From Allolobophora icterica (Eukaryota; Annelida; Clitellata; Crassiclitellata; Lumbricidae): DNA of 64,000 bases. The stretch spans positions 70,140,890 through 70,204,889 of the forward strand of contig OY744604.1 in the NCBI GenBank assembly GCA_963556255.1. Direction: 5' to 3'. Below are positions 9,622-21,489 of this stretch, piece by piece. The translations under genes and the position numbers were made by a program. Each line of letters opens with the position of its first letter. Position 1 is the stretch's first letter. The notes beneath the pieces are model-generated. The model was given only the letters and a program-made list of their open reading frames with translations. It was not told where the DNA came from and searched no databases.

Positions 9622-9879
9622 GGCCAGAGGGAGGGTGAAGGGCCTAGGGTGGGGGCTACCACCGATCGACCGACCGTCCCTGCGCCTCGCCTCCATTCCA
9701 CAAAGCGGACGATGTTGCCTAGGCTATGCATATAATTAAATTCAGCAGCCTATGCTTGTAAGATGTGTAAACCAAAATGAAATCAACGCCCATTGGCCGA
9801 CAGATGCTTACTTGAACCGCCTACAGTCGTTGGTCACTTCATTCTACGAGGGAAACCGCCAAACCTAAAACCTAGGGCT
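9622..9879 (-). repeat. Kolobok A right terminal inverted repeat
   Basis: Reverse complement of 4645-4902, ending CCTAGGGCT before TTAA. Confidence 0.92.
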
Positions 9880-9883
9880 TTAA

Positions 9884-10557
<674 letters not shown>

Positions 10558-11504
10558 TCTTCGTGTAGGCCTAGTGCCAACTGATGAAGATAATCTAATG
10601 GCGGACAAATGGTTATTACTATCGTTGTTGCTGGCTTCGGATTCAGACCTTTAGGATGGAGGTTACTCTGGATGGAATCGGAGTGTAGCAGAATGCAGAA
10701 GAACGAGGGAAGAATGGGGAAGAGAAGGCAATGCAAGCAGGGAGAAGGAGTTATCAACTATTCGAGCGAATAAGGTTTAACGAAAGTCCTGTTCAGTTAG
10801 ATGGAAGAGCCTTTCATCCAGTTTAAGAGATGTAGAACAAAGACTGGAGGGTTAGACTTTGATCCATGTGGAGTTGGGGTTTGCAGTGAAGACTTAACTG
10901 TGGAGTCCTAAGAAAGACTGGGGTTTGAACCCCCAACCCCAACCCCATGTCCCCAACCCCGGACAATTCTGACCTTGTGCTCTCATCAGTCACACAAATA
11001 AGATCATTTTAAAGCCCAAAAGAGGCCGAGAAAAGTTTCGACTTAACGACATGAAGTCGACGCTACCCATACACTAGAAGTCCAAGCGACAAGATGTCTC
11101 TTGTCATACAGCGGCAGTTCGGCTGCATATATGCCCATCTGTCCGTTTCTCTTTCTGCTTGTCTGTCTGTACATTTGTGTATGTTTGTATACGGCATGCG
11201 TTTATGCCGGCGCGTATATAAAAAATGTATACATATATTTGTGTATGTATATATTATGTATTTTAGTATGCATGTATTTGCATGTACGTTTGCATGCATC
11301 AAATGTATATGCATATATATGTATGCATGTAGGCCGATGAATGCATGTTAGTACTATATAATTAGCCTAAGACAATACAACCTAACATAACAATACAAAC
11401 AATGCAACACAAGGCAATAGAATGCATTAGAATCAAATTCAACACAAGCCCCAGTATAATACTCAGACCAATACCAGACATCCAAATCAATGCTACTCAG
11501 CGAG

Positions 11505-11671
11505 CAGGGAAATAACTTTGGTCAAAAAGTGGGGGGTACCAATTTCTTACATGCACGAAGCAAGGCGGAGACTGCAATCTCTGGGAAGGCACAATAATAA
11601 AATATTGATTGGCGTCGTTCAAAAAGTGGGGGGTACGGGTACCCCTTATACCCCAACAAATTACGCCTATG
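11505..11671 (+). mobile_element. MITE-like repeat with GGGGTACC blocks, copy 1
   Basis: Matches 12837-13003 (inside the tandem copy) and 45469-45667. Shared features are AACTTTGGTC, AAAAAGTGGGGGGTACC, and an ACAAATTACGCC right end. The 45-kb copy has better preserved ends. Confidence 0.6.
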
Positions 11672-11683
11672 CCAGCGAGACAC

Positions 11684-11793
11684 GAGTGTAGGACATTAAC
11701 CCCCCCGGACAAAAGCCCCCCGGACAAAAGCCCCCCGGACAAAAGCCCCCCGGACAGAAACCCCCCCGGGGTAGGACAAAATCCCCCGGCTAG
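11684..11793 (+). repeat. Extra copy of the MULE-2 left end
   Basis: Six units of GGACAAAAGCCCCCC type, identical to 13016-13125. It exists only because the tandem duplication copied the left part of MULE-2; no second right end is present. Confidence 0.88.
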
Positions 11794-11827
11794 GAAATAA
11801 TAACCTATATTTCACACATATATATCA

Positions 11828-11837
11828 CACATATCTA

Positions 11838-11884
<47 letters not shown>
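11828..11884. repeat. CA-rich junction of the tandem duplication
   Basis: CACATATCTAT followed by (CA)n, joining copy 1 to copy 2. In copy 2 the same position reads CAAACATACATATATAC, the undisturbed interior of MULE-2. The junction therefore marks a fusion between MULE interior and the CA run. Confidence 0.85.
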
Positions 11885-11887
<3 letters not shown>

Positions 11888-13006
11888 TCTTCGTGTAGGC
11901 CTATAGTGCCAACTGATGAAGATAATCTAATGGCGGACAAATGGTTATTACTATCGTTGTTGCTGGCTTCGGATTCAGACCTTTAGGATGGAGGTTACTC
12001 TGGATGGAATCGGAGTGTAGCAGAATGCAGAAGAACGAGGGAAGAATGGGGAAGAGAAGGCAATGCAAGCAGGGAGAAGGAGTTATCAACTATTCGAGCG
12101 AATAAGGTTTAACGAAAGTCCTGTTCAGTTAGATGGAAGAGCCTTTCATCCAGTTTAAGAGATGTAGAACAAAGACTGGAGGGTTAGACTTTGATCCATG
12201 TGGAGTTGGGGTTTGCAGTGAAGACTTAACTGTGGAGTCCTAAGAAAGACTGGGGTTTGAACCCCCAACCCCAACCCCATGTCCCCAACCCCGGACAATT
12301 CTGACCTTGTGCTCTCATCAGTCACACAAATAAGATCATTTTAAAGCCCAAAAGAGGCCGAGAAAAGTTTCGACTTAACGACATGAAGTCGACGCTACCC
12401 ATACACTAGAAGTCCAAGCGACAAGATGTCTCTTGTCATACAGCGGCAGTTCGGCTGCATATATGCCCATCTGTCCGTTTCTCTTTCTGCTTGTCTGTCT
12501 GTACATTTGTGTATGTTTGTATACGGCATGCGTTTATGCCGGCGCGTATATAAAAAATGTATACATATATTTGTGTATGTATATATTATGTATTTTAGTA
12601 TGCATGTATTTGCATGTACGTTTGCATGCATTAAATGTATATGCATATATATGTATGCATGTAGGCCGATGAATGCATGTTAGTACTATATAATTAGCCT
12701 AAGACAATACAACCTAACATAACAATACAAACAATGCAACACAAGGCAATAGAATGCATTAGAATCAAATTCAACACAAGCCCCAGTATAATACTCAGAC
12801 CAATACCAGACATCCAAATCAATGCTACTCAGCGAGCAGGGAAATAACTTTGGTCAAAAAGTGGGGGGTACCAATTTCTTACATGCACGAAGCAAGGCGG
12901 AGACTGCAATCTCTGGGAAGGCACAATAATAAAATATTGATTGGCGTCGTTCAAAAAGTGGGGGGTACGGGTACCCCTTATACCCCAACAAATTACGCCT
13001 ATGCCA

Positions 13007-13015
13007 GCGAGACAC
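13007..13015. repeat. Target-site duplication of MULE-2 (left)
   Basis: GCGAGACAC, identical to 19068-19076. Confidence 0.85.
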
Positions 13016-13125
13016 GAGTGTAGGACATTAACCCCCCCGGACAAAAGCCCCCCGGACAAAAGCCCCCCGGACAAAAGCCCCCCGGACAGAAACCCCCCCG
13101 GGGTAGGACAAAATCCCCCGGCTAG
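13016..13125 (+). repeat. MULE-2 left terminal array (6 units)
   Basis: Six 15-16 bp units: one GGACATTA unit, three GGACAAAAG units, one GGACAGAAA unit and one GGACAAAAT unit, each followed by a C run. Confidence 0.9.
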
Positions 13126-13588
13126 GAAATAATAACCTATATTTCACACATATATATCAAACATACATATATACATACACGCATAAAATACATATATACA
13201 TACAAACATATATACATACATGCATAATATACATATATACATATATACCTACATATATACATGCATATATGCATACATAAATACATACATACACCTCATG
13301 ATGTAAAAAAAGCGAACTATGATGAAAACTCGACGTGTTGTGATGTCTACATTTGAGACGTCTTCCTTTTATACACGGTCTACAACCTGACACTAGGGCA
13401 ACAGGGCTATTAAGTTTTATCAATTACATTAACACATCACAAACTTGAATTCGTTCAGTTAAGTTCCTTTCATTCGTTAACATGACGCTAACAAGGGTGC
13501 GGGAGACGGCTTGTAACTGCTTGGCGCTGTGCCTGACCCGCTTTTTGGGGAGCGGACCTCGCGAATCCTGACATTAACAAGCCTTAAG
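13126..13588. other. MULE-2 interior, left part
   Basis: Low-complexity CATATA/ACATATAT sequence (13140-13295), then unique sequence. Around 13387-13427 the phrase AGGGCAACAGGGCTATTAA recurs at 18885-18903 on the other side of Kolobok B, in the same orientation. No gene is seen. Confidence 0.6.
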
Positions 13589-13592
13589 TTAA

Positions 13593-13850
13593 AGCCCTAG
13601 GTTTTAGGTTTGGCGGTTTCCCTCGTAGAATGAAGTGACCAACGACTGTAGGCGGTTCAAGTAAGCATCTGTCGGCCAATGGGCGTTGATTTCATTTTGG
13701 TTTACACATCTTACAAGCATAGGCTGCTGAATTTAATTATATGCATAGCCTAGGCAACATCGTCCGCTTTGTGGAATGGAGGCGAGGCGCAGGGACGGTC
13801 GGTCGATCGGTGGTAGCCCCCACCCTAGGCCCTTCACCCTCCCTCTGGCC
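13593..13850 (+). repeat. Kolobok B left terminal inverted repeat
   Basis: Starts AGCCCTAGGTTTTAGG after TTAA and matches 18532-18789 inverted. Confidence 0.92.
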
Positions 13851-14335
13851 TACCCCGATCAATTGACCACTTGTATATATAACCGAGCTTTGGGTCGTAA
13901 ACCTGTATATAAATGCCAGCTGTTGATGCTGTCACCGTTGCCTTATTATACCCGGAACACTAAAGACAATAAGCTGTATTTCATATTGTAAGAATTTGCA
14001 CCAGTATCAGATGCTAATATACAGCCTAAGGAAGAGAGACTAGGTCACATGCCAAATTATGCTAATGAACTTAGGAAATGAACTTAGGAAATGTCCTTTC
14101 ACAATTGAGTCTTGGTTTGCAGTACTCATTCTAGTTTGAATTTCGCTGCAGCAGAGTTGAGCTTCGTAATTTCTTCACTTCATAGCCATTTTAAATCGCA
14201 TAGTCGATACAGCTTATATCTCGTGTCTGTATATTATATTATTATCTTATTTCAGTAGTGGACCTTATAGTAGTATAACATTGTATTTCGTTAGTGGACA
14301 TATATTAGTATCATTATATCGAACTATTTCCAAAG

Positions 14336-16219
14336 ATGGATGGAGACTACGCTGTACCAACGACACCGACTTCAGGTGTTGCAGTTGGCAACATGCGAAC
14401 ATTTAAAAAACGGTTGTCTGATGGATCTACCAAGAGTTATAGCTACCCTTACGTTTCTGTAAGGAAACATTTTGAATTAACTTTTACAACCGACAGTGAT
14501 AAACTTAAATTTGAGCAAAAATGTGAGGACATTCGCTTGGCGTTGGGAGTAAAAAGTTTGAGAGAAGTTCTGGTGAAAGTCATAATGGATGTTGACACCA
14601 ATAAGCTCTCTTCTGCAACTCAACATCCGCAGCAGACACTCACGATGTCTTCAGTCACGGAAGAAGTAAGTGAATCAACTTCACTGACTGATCCAGCATC
14701 TGTCACAGCAGCAATATCAGCAGCTCCAGCAACAGCTTTGGAGACTGCACATGAGAATTTTGTTGGGCAGTGCTCCAGCATTGCCCAGTTGATCGACACA
14801 ATCTCACAACATTCATCCACATGTGTGACGCCGTATTCAGTGAAGTCATGGACACACAGTGGTCATGTGCTGTCGGTGGATATGGAGTGTGCGAAAAAAC
14901 ACTCCTTTCAGTGGAGTTCCTCATCCACAATAGACAGCGAGCGGAAGGAATTTGAAGTCAACCACCGAGTGATGTTGAGCTACCTGGCCTCTGGTATGAC
15001 ACCCATACAGTACGAGCGCTTTAGCGACTTCAGTCGGTTTGGACTATTGTCAGACCTTTTCCGCAGGAGGAATATGGTTACATTTAGTGCCATTTCTGAG
15101 AACCTGCGAAAGCAATCTATATTTGGCGCTAGAGCGCAGGAGTCTTCACTGTCGCCTGATGGAGCTATCTCTATAATGACTGACGCACGACATCATTGTA
15201 GACGAAATAGTTATCACACCGACCATGTTGCTATCGGGTTGAAAACTCACAAAGTCGTTGATATTCAACACATTAACGGGAATGATGATAACTGTTCACA
15301 GCGTCACGAGGCAGTGGGATTCGACAGGATGTACGAGAGCCTGGATCTCAGCAACATTAAAGTTGCCCATCATGTGCATGATCGAAACATGACAATCAAC
15401 AAGCGCCTACGTGAGAGGAAGCAAGCCAGGAATTCCAATGACCGCTGGCACTGCACCCGTCCTATAACAGCCGGGGTGAAAAAAATTGGGCAAGGAGCAC
15501 AAAAAAACATTGGAAAAACATGGCATCCCGAGCTTTCTGACAAGGGTGCTGCCATTCGAAACCACGTCTATTGGTGTATGGACAATTGCAATGGAGATGC
15601 CCAAACCCTGCGTAAGCTCATAGAATCATGCATCCCTCATTTTCAGAACAACCACAGCAAGTGCCATGAAACTTCCCACTGCAAAGAGCCGGGGCATATG
15701 ATTGAAGTTCGAATTGTTTCAAATGAGGCTGCAATTACAATGCTCCAGGACTTTCTTCGGTCGTTGGTAGTGTACAAGCACGCTGAAGATTATGTCAAAG
15801 GCCACGACACATTTTATGTGGAAAGTTTTAATAACGTTTGTCTGATCTATCTGGATAAACGGATACACTACGGGAATTTAATGTACGAGCTGCGGAGCAA
15901 TCTGGCTGTCTTGGACTGGAACGAACACGTCGACAGACCATACACGTCTATATGCACGACTGTTCGTTCGAAAAACCCACGTCGCCAAATCGGGAAAAAA
16001 GTGTATCGGCGCAAGACCTACGTATTTGTTGAGAACATTTGGAATTTGTACATTGCCGTGTGGTCAGCATCTAAAGCAATATCGGAGTCTGTGACAGAAA
16101 CTTCTGCAGATAAGGAGACCTGCCAGAGTGAAATCTCTTCGGACGAATCCGATGACGACCAATTAGGAGACAGTGAGAGCTTTTCAAATGAAAGCAATGC
16201 ACCCTACACAGTAGAATAA
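14336..16219 (+). CDS. Kolobok transposase, copy B (627 aa)
   Basis: The same uninterrupted 627-aa product as copy A, with the same start context. Likely catalytic Asp283 is encoded at 15182-15184 and Asp349 at 15380-15382, and the DRWH motif begins at 15440. Two intact identical copies make it likely that at least one source is active, or was until recently. The enzyme could act on the ends of both elements, and in principle on the outer ends of the pair with the 3.7 kb between them. A possible poly(A) signal (AATAAA) lies near 17087. Confidence 0.82.
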   Translation: MDGDYAVPTTPTSGVAVGNMRTFKKRLSDGSTKSYSYPYVSVRKHFELTFTTDSDKLKFEQKCEDIRLALGVKSLREVLVKVIMDVDTNKLSSATQHPQQTLTMSSVTEEVSESTSLTDPASVTAAISAAPATALETAHENFVGQCSSIAQLIDTISQHSSTCVTPYSVKSWTHSGHVLSVDMECAKKHSFQWSSSSTIDSERKEFEVNHRVMLSYLASGMTPIQYERFSDFSRFGLLSDLFRRRNMVTFSAISENLRKQSIFGARAQESSLSPDGAISIMTDARHHCRRNSYHTDHVAIGLKTHKVVDIQHINGNDDNCSQRHEAVGFDRMYESLDLSNIKVAHHVHDRNMTINKRLRERKQARNSNDRWHCTRPITAGVKKIGQGAQKNIGKTWHPELSDKGAAIRNHVYWCMDNCNGDAQTLRKLIESCIPHFQNNHSKCHETSHCKEPGHMIEVRIVSNEAAITMLQDFLRSLVVYKHAEDYVKGHDTFYVESFNNVCLIYLDKRIHYGNLMYELRSNLAVLDWNEHVDRPYTSICTTVRSKNPRRQIGKKVYRRKTYVFVENIWNLYIAVWSASKAISESVTETSADKETCQSEISSDESDDDQLGDSESFSNESNAPYTVE

Positions 16220-17139
16220 CCGTAAGAGCTGTGACAATATTGTATGATACACTAAAATCAAACATATCAGTGCTACATAACCATCAACCGTCATTACACA
16301 TAACCACCTTAGCATTCTGCTGTCTACTCTGCTTGACCTCCCCGGATTTTGGCCTGGCATAGGACAGAGAGATGTGTGGCAGAGCTGATGTGTGGCAGAG
16401 CTGACTGCTATCACACGCGTCCACAGGTGGCGGATAGTGGAACGACCTCTAGAAATAGAGGTCAGCTGCGAAATAAGCAGGGTTATATCTGACGAATAAG
16501 CAGTCGCGGACCAACAGCGGCAAGGCTAGTAGGGCACACTGTAGAAAAAGAGTGGCATTTTGCTTGACAACTAAAAGCTGCAAATATCCAATAACAGCCT
16601 TGTGACATGGGAGCACATGACTCAATTTAAATAAGCCTGATGACCCTCTGCCTAGCGGGCATGTGTTCATCACCAAGACTAGGTCCACAGCGGAAAACTG
16701 TGGTTGATGCCACGAAGGGCATCCGATCTGTAACAAGATGCTCCAATCTGTATAAAAATGAATCTGTGGCTTACCCCCCCTCAACGAGGTCCTAATCCAA
16801 GCAAGAAAAAAAGAAGATTGAACGGACAAGGGACTGTGGCCATTGCAAAATTGATTTGACATAGCACTTATGAAAAACCTAGTCTCCGTAACGTGGTTTT
16901 CGTGTGGCGCCGAGCAATTGAGGGCAATTCAGGTTTAAATCCACCTCTGAGTAGGAATCTTGAAGAGGCGCTATATAAATTTAAAATGGGGGAATGTTAT
17001 GTTACATTGAATCATAGCTATGACAGGTGTACATAAGCAGCTCACAATCGATAAAATTCTGCTTTATGTCAGAAAGTAAGTGTACAATAAAAATCTCTCT
17101 GTCTAAACAAAGTCCGGCGAATTATCCAAAGTATCAATG

Positions 17140-17612
17140 TTACTCCCACTTGTGGCCCATGTAAGGCGTGCCTGTTGGATTCGGATACAACGATCTCACT
17201 TTTCGCACTACGCAATCTGGCATTATTTCCCGCATGTGAAGTACACCGTTCGATTCCGTTAGTTTCTTGGCCAGATATAATGGGCTCGTCCACCCACCCA
17301 AGTTGCAAATGATCTTCCAATATTTTCCATAAATTACTCTTCGTATTGGACTGTTAGCTGCATGCGCTGCTTGTCCTCCGCCAAGCCAACCTGGAGATGC
17401 AGAACCCACGCACGGAGAGAGAAAACAAAGAGGACAGGCGCCTTCCGATTGATGATTTTCACCCTGCAGCTGCAAATGATCAGCTGACACTTGAATGTCA
17501 TGACTGTTTTGAGCCTCAATTTCTGACTCTGTACTATTTCCATTGGACGCGACCAAGACCTCCTTCGAAGCGGCATCCATACAAGATTTTCTTCTCTTTG
17601 GTGGTTCCAACT
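17140..17612 (-). CDS. Kolobok B accessory protein, exon 2
   Basis: Mirror of 5860-6332 with the same CPLCFLSPC cluster and the same REIMPDC and YMGHKW C-terminal motifs. Its 3' end lies about 920 bp from the stop of the convergent transposase gene. Confidence 0.62.
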
Positions 17613-18046
17613 CTGCAATTGGAACAAAGGCAGTTTCGATTGGTTGGAGATATATTTATAATGTCATCAACATACAATTAGCTCTTTCGACTTGACTTGA
17701 ACGACAGCTTAGCTGGGTTATGCATATGTTTATTGTCTTATTACATATCGTAATAATAATAATCATGGTAATTTTAATAATTACATTTTTAATTGGCCAT
17801 TTATTATCATTACTGCTGTTACTGCTGTTCACATCAGTTGTCATTATACTAACATTGCTGATGTTATTATTACTATGTATTTCTATAGCATGGTTTGAGC
17901 TAAATATTTGCAAGGATAATAAATGCAATTTAATTTAATATTTATAAATCTTAGTTCAATCTTATTTGCGCACGTATAGCGCTACCTGAAGAACAATAGG
18001 GCCTACTTGTACAGGGTTCACCACACAAAACAATTTATACAATTTC

Positions 18047-18047
18047 A

Positions 18048-18097
<50 letters not shown>
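18047..18097. repeat. (AT)n microsatellite, short allele
   Basis: Counterpart of 5335-5423 in Kolobok A, inside the accessory-gene intron. Confidence 0.97.
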
Positions 18098-18116
18098 GCA
18101 TCGTCTTCATAATTAC

Positions 18117-18213
18117 CAATTTTTTCAAAATTCCAGTTGTTGTGAGCAAAAAATGCCCGTATGGCTTCCTCTTGATCGCCATCTACCACAATAGTAAGTT
18201 CGTATTTGTTCAT
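18117..18213 (-). CDS. Kolobok B accessory protein, exon 1
   Basis: Mirror of 5219-5315: ATG at 18213, 32 codons plus one base, donor GTAATT. It joins in phase 1 to the exon ending at 17612. Confidence 0.6.
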
Positions 18214-18531
18214 GGCAATCTAATCGCATATAGAAACTACAGACTTGTTTCTCAACCCTGTAAGTATCTTCATAGCAATGAACTCCATAGTAATATGAGT
18301 GTATGGGGGGGTAAATTTGGATAATTGGAACAACTTGTATACATTCTAGAAGTACAGGTATGACCTCTAGCCAGCTTACCTGGCTTTCGTATACACAAAT
18401 TAGTCGACCCACAGCTCGGTTATATATATACAAGTGGTCAATTGATCGAGGTAGGGCCTGTACGGGGTATGCCCTGTCGGGTCTAGTCTGCCCTAGCGAT
18501 GCATCTCCATGCATCCGTCCGACCGCTAGAG

Positions 18532-18789
18532 GGCCAGAGGGAGGGTGAAGGGCCTAGGGTGGGGGCTACCACCGATCGACCGACCGTCCCTGCGCCTCGC
18601 CTCCATTCCACAAAGCGGACGATGTTGCCTAGGCTATGCATATAATTAAATTCAGCAGCCTATGCTTGTAAGATGTGTAAACCAAAATGAAATCAACGCC
18701 CATTGGCCGACAGATGCTTACTTGAACCGCCTACAGTCGTTGGTCACTTCATTCTACGAGGGAAACCGCCAAACCTAAAACCTAGGGCT
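18532..18789 (-). repeat. Kolobok B right terminal inverted repeat
   Basis: 258 bp, reverse complement of 13593-13850, followed by TTAA. Confidence 0.92.
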
Positions 18790-18939
18790 TTAAGAACTAG
18801 GCGACTAACAAGTCTTATTTTTACACCTGAATGACACTAACAAGTCTTTAGTCTATACGTTTACATCATTAACAAGCTGACACGAGGGCAACAGGGCTAT
18901 TAAAGTTTCTCAATTAAATGTAGATATAGGCTTATCACA

Positions 18940-19067
18940 CAGAGGGGGGATTTTGTCCGGGGGGCTTTTGTCCTAGCTAAAATCGGGGGGTTTCTGTCCG
19001 GGGGGCTTTTGTCCGGGGGGCTTTTGTCCGGGGGGGCTTTTGTCCGGGGGGATAATGTCCGTTCCCC
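18940..19067 (-). repeat. MULE-2 right terminal array (7 units)
   Basis: Read on the minus strand: one GGACATTAT unit, three GGACAAAAG units, one GGACAGAAA unit, then two more. It is one unit longer than the left end and is followed on the plus strand by the 9-bp duplication at 19068-19076. Confidence 0.9.
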
Positions 19068-19076
19068 GCGAGACAC

Positions 19077-20092
19077 ACCTCAATGCAATACATTCCAATA
19101 CGATACGAGCCAATATTATTAGAACCCTTTACCGTATAATGCAATACAAAACAACCCAATGCAACAATTCAACCCAACAGAATGCAACTTACGCATGCCA
19201 AGGCTATTCCCTAAGAAACCTTTAGAAAGTTCAACGCAGAAAGGAGGTCAGCTGGTACAGATTCGTCCCAATGTAAGGCCAGACTGACATTATCTATATG
19301 TCCGAAGTGCAACCAAGAACATACAACCGTTGCCAGTTGCATGTAGTTCCCCCTAGCCGAATGACGACTCGAAAATCACTGGGGACGATGATAGACAATG
19401 AATTGCCTCTAGAGCCATGCTGTCCAACACTGGAAGCGCCTCTGAACGGTTCACCCTAATATAGGCGCTTTGTAAATGTTTAAATACAATACAATACAAT
19501 ACTCTCTTTCTCTACTCTGTACTCTATTTAGTCTTAGGCAAGTTGTGACATTGATATCGGTTGATTCGTATCAATCGGTAGTTCGGTACACCAGCAAAAC
19601 GAGGAAGACAAACAAGGCCTATCAGCAGTAACAAACGACAGTGTTATGAAAAGGGAATAAGGTGCTAATTAGGTGAATTGGTAGCTCGCGCTTGATATCG
19701 GTCGATTCGTATCAATGGGTACACCAGTAAAGCCAGTGAAGCCATTTGAGGCAATGAACCAACTTCAATGACTCTTGTGTTCTTTGTGGTGTTGTAATCT
19801 CACGCAAATTAAACAATGTCTATTTGCATTTTAATTATTAGTTGCGTGGAGGGTTTGTTGCGATGGATGTGTCTAAAACAAAGATCACAAATTTCAGCAA
19901 TCAGTTGCCAATCACAAACGACAGTGTCATGAAAAGGGATTAAGCTGCTAATTAGGTGAATTGGTATAGCTCGCGCTTGATATCGGTCGATTGGTATCTC
20001 GGCAAATCTCGGTCGACAATTGAGTCAGCTCTACACAAGGCACCTAACCACATCGGGAACCTACATGTTAAAGTCCTCCCTGCCAGCAGCAA
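19077..20092. other. Non-coding, with a local direct duplication
   Basis: No gene is recognised. About 19622-19722 and 19909-20003 are direct repeats (for example GACAGTGTYATGAAAAGGGA and GCTAATTAGGTGAATTGG), giving a 285-bp offset. About 19435-19480 resembles a LINE 3' tail (GCGCCTCTGAACGG, then TATAGGCGCTTTGTAAATG). Confidence 0.6.
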
Positions 20093-20580
20093 ATGGACTT
20101 CTCTTCGTGTGGGCTGTACGCAGCCGCCCATCCATTTGAGATTGCTTCCCCTTTTGCCACGCTGGATGTTGACTTCGGTGAGCCTTCAGAAATGCGAAAA
20201 TATCTTGATAAAATTATGTTTCAACCACAAGGTTCCTACTGCAACTTCGGTTTGATTTGCTCTAAACATTGCTTAGAAGACTTAGAACACTTAGAGTCAC
20301 TTGCTTTACCTGTTTCTCGTTTTGGATTTTGATTACAGCATAGATTTGCTCCCTGTTGCACTCCGCCCGGCTCTTATGACTCACTTTACCTTGTTCCTTA
20401 CCAACTTAAGGACTACTCTTTCTAGCTGTGTTTGGACTGGGAGCGCTCCTGAGTAGATCACCTTGAAGGGACGCTAATTAAAAGATCCCTAATAATAATG
20501 ACGATGATGATGATGATGATAATGATGATGATGATGATGATAATGATGATGATGATGATGATGATAATTATAGTAATAAT
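20093..20580 (+). mobile_element. LINE 3'-end fragment with (GAT)n tail
   Basis: CTGAGTAGATCACCTTGAAG followed by GGACGCTAAT (about 20449-20480) is the same 3'-tail motif as at 45380 and 48940. It runs into a (GATGAT)n tail, as L2/CR1-like LINEs commonly do. The upstream frame at 20093-20332 (79 codons) has no recognised motif and may be a decayed part of the same element. Confidence 0.5.
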
Positions 20581-20624
20581 AGATTATCAGTTATACGCAA
20601 TTTCAATAAAACCTTATGCCTGTG

Positions 20625-20725
20625 AATTTTTATCCCCCGGGGGATAGAAATGGTTTATCCCCCGGATACTCTATACCGGTAAATTCCATCCGGGGGGATA
20701 AATTTATTCATCCCCTCGGATAGTT
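20625..20725. repeat. TATCCCCCGG repeat cluster
   Basis: Several copies of TATCCCCCGG and its reverse complement within 100 bp, including the palindrome TATCCCCCGGGGGATA (20631-20646). Origin unknown. The CCCCCGG core resembles the MULE-2 units but no GACAAAAG is present. Confidence 0.6.
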
Positions 20726-20784
20726 TTAGGACGGATAGTCTGTCACGCGACACCGGCGGTACTGTATATCATTAAGAGCATAAA

Positions 20785-20872
20785 AATGTCATTATCACGC
20801 AAAACAATGCACTGAAAACATTATCACGCAAAACAATGCACTGAAAACTAGAAGAGTCACCAATGACGCGGC

Positions 20873-20909
<37 letters not shown>

Positions 20910-20995
20910 ACACACACATACACACATACACACCTACACACGCACGCACACACCTACACACGCACGCACACACCTGCACACACACACACACACAC
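20785..20995. repeat. Start of receptor block 1: short tandem plus (CA)n
   Basis: TTATCACGCAAAACAATGCA is doubled at about 20791 and 20820, followed by CA-rich repeat (20874-20995). The same order (ATTATCAGGCAAAACAATGC, then GCGCGGCCACACAC) is found at 48420-48560, which marks the left edge of block 2. Confidence 0.8.
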
Positions 20996-21009
20996 AAATA
21001 TTCACTTCA

Positions 21010-21480
21010 CACGCATTCACTTCAATAATTAGCGGCATTAGGTTCAAAGCCTTTAGATCAAACTGCGTCGACAGTGTGTAACGACGACGGGCGGTAGCAT
21101 TCGCAGTACACGTTAGCCTACGCCCATTAGTACCTCATGGGTGAAAGAGGACGAATGTCCGGCTAATCCGCGAACCACCGGATGCATGTAGAACAGATAT
21201 TAGTCGCATACCGCTCCGAAGATTGAGATCACTCCAAAGCTCACCGTCGCTTCTCGGCCGAAACGAAAATTACCTGGTGCCAACGGGTACAGATCATATA
21301 GATCTTATACTCGACTCTACATGTGTCAGAAAGCCAATCCCTTCTCATAAATTCACGTAGACCAAGACAACATGTGATGGAACTGCCACTAAACGTACAA
21401 AATCGGTAGCAAAAGAGAAAAATAATTATTATTCCGATACTCAAACTGAGCAACGGTAAACTGCAACATGCTAGTAATAA
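21010..21480. repeat. Receptor-block landmark repeat, copy 1
   Basis: AATTAGCGGCATTAGGTTCA to the ACGACGACGGGCGGTAGCAT segment and on to about 21480. It matches 49240-49690 closely, and 38405-38540 in part. No coding function is seen; the open frames on either strand are not conserved in length. Confidence 0.8.
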
Positions 21481-21489
21481 TCAGTCTTG

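Larger units (their letters stand above)
4645..9879 (-). mobile_element. Kolobok transposon copy A (5,235 bp, apparently intact)
   Basis: The element is flanked by TTAA on both sides (4641-4644 and 9880-9883). It has 258-bp inverted ends starting AGCCCTAGGTTTTAGG. It carries two convergent genes: a 627-aa transposase on the minus strand and a spliced accessory gene on the plus strand. Copy B at 13593-18789 is nearly identical and inverted; their main difference is the length of an (AT)n run. TTAA duplications are made by piggyBac and Kolobok elements, and the transposase pattern fits Kolobok. Intact frames and near-identity of the copies imply recent movement. Confidence 0.85.
11885..13159. 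repeat. 1.3-kb tandem duplication, copy 2
   Basis: Second copy of 10555-11827. The right part, from 13016, belongs to MULE-2. Confidence 0.95.
13593..18789 (+). mobile_element. Kolobok transposon copy B (5,197 bp, apparently intact)
   Basis: Inverted copy of 4645-9879, inserted at TTAA (13589-13592 and 18790-18793) inside MULE-2. It has the same 258-bp ends and the same two genes, with the transposase now on the plus strand. Differences from copy A are the (AT)n length, a small change near the end of the left non-coding region (ACTCAGGG versus ACTTACAGGG) and isolated substitutions. Confidence 0.85.
13016..19067 (+). mobile_element. MULE-2: non-autonomous MULE, host of Kolobok B
   Basis: Flanked by a perfect 9-bp duplication (GCGAGACAC). 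The inverted ends are arrays of GGACAAAAGCCCCCC units (13016-13125 left, about 18940-19067 right), each starting with the variant GGACATTAWCCCCCC and containing GGACAGAAACCCCCC at the same relative position. Without the nested Kolobok B the element is about 0.85 kb and has no transposase. The unit core GACAAAAGC is shared with MULE-1, so the two families are related at their ends. Confidence 0.85.

Noticed and set aside
4645..9879. piggyBac identity for the TTAA element
   Set aside because: The ends do not start with CCC, and the transposase has the TDARHH...HDR...DRWH layout and no piggyBac Cys-rich tail, so Kolobok fits better.
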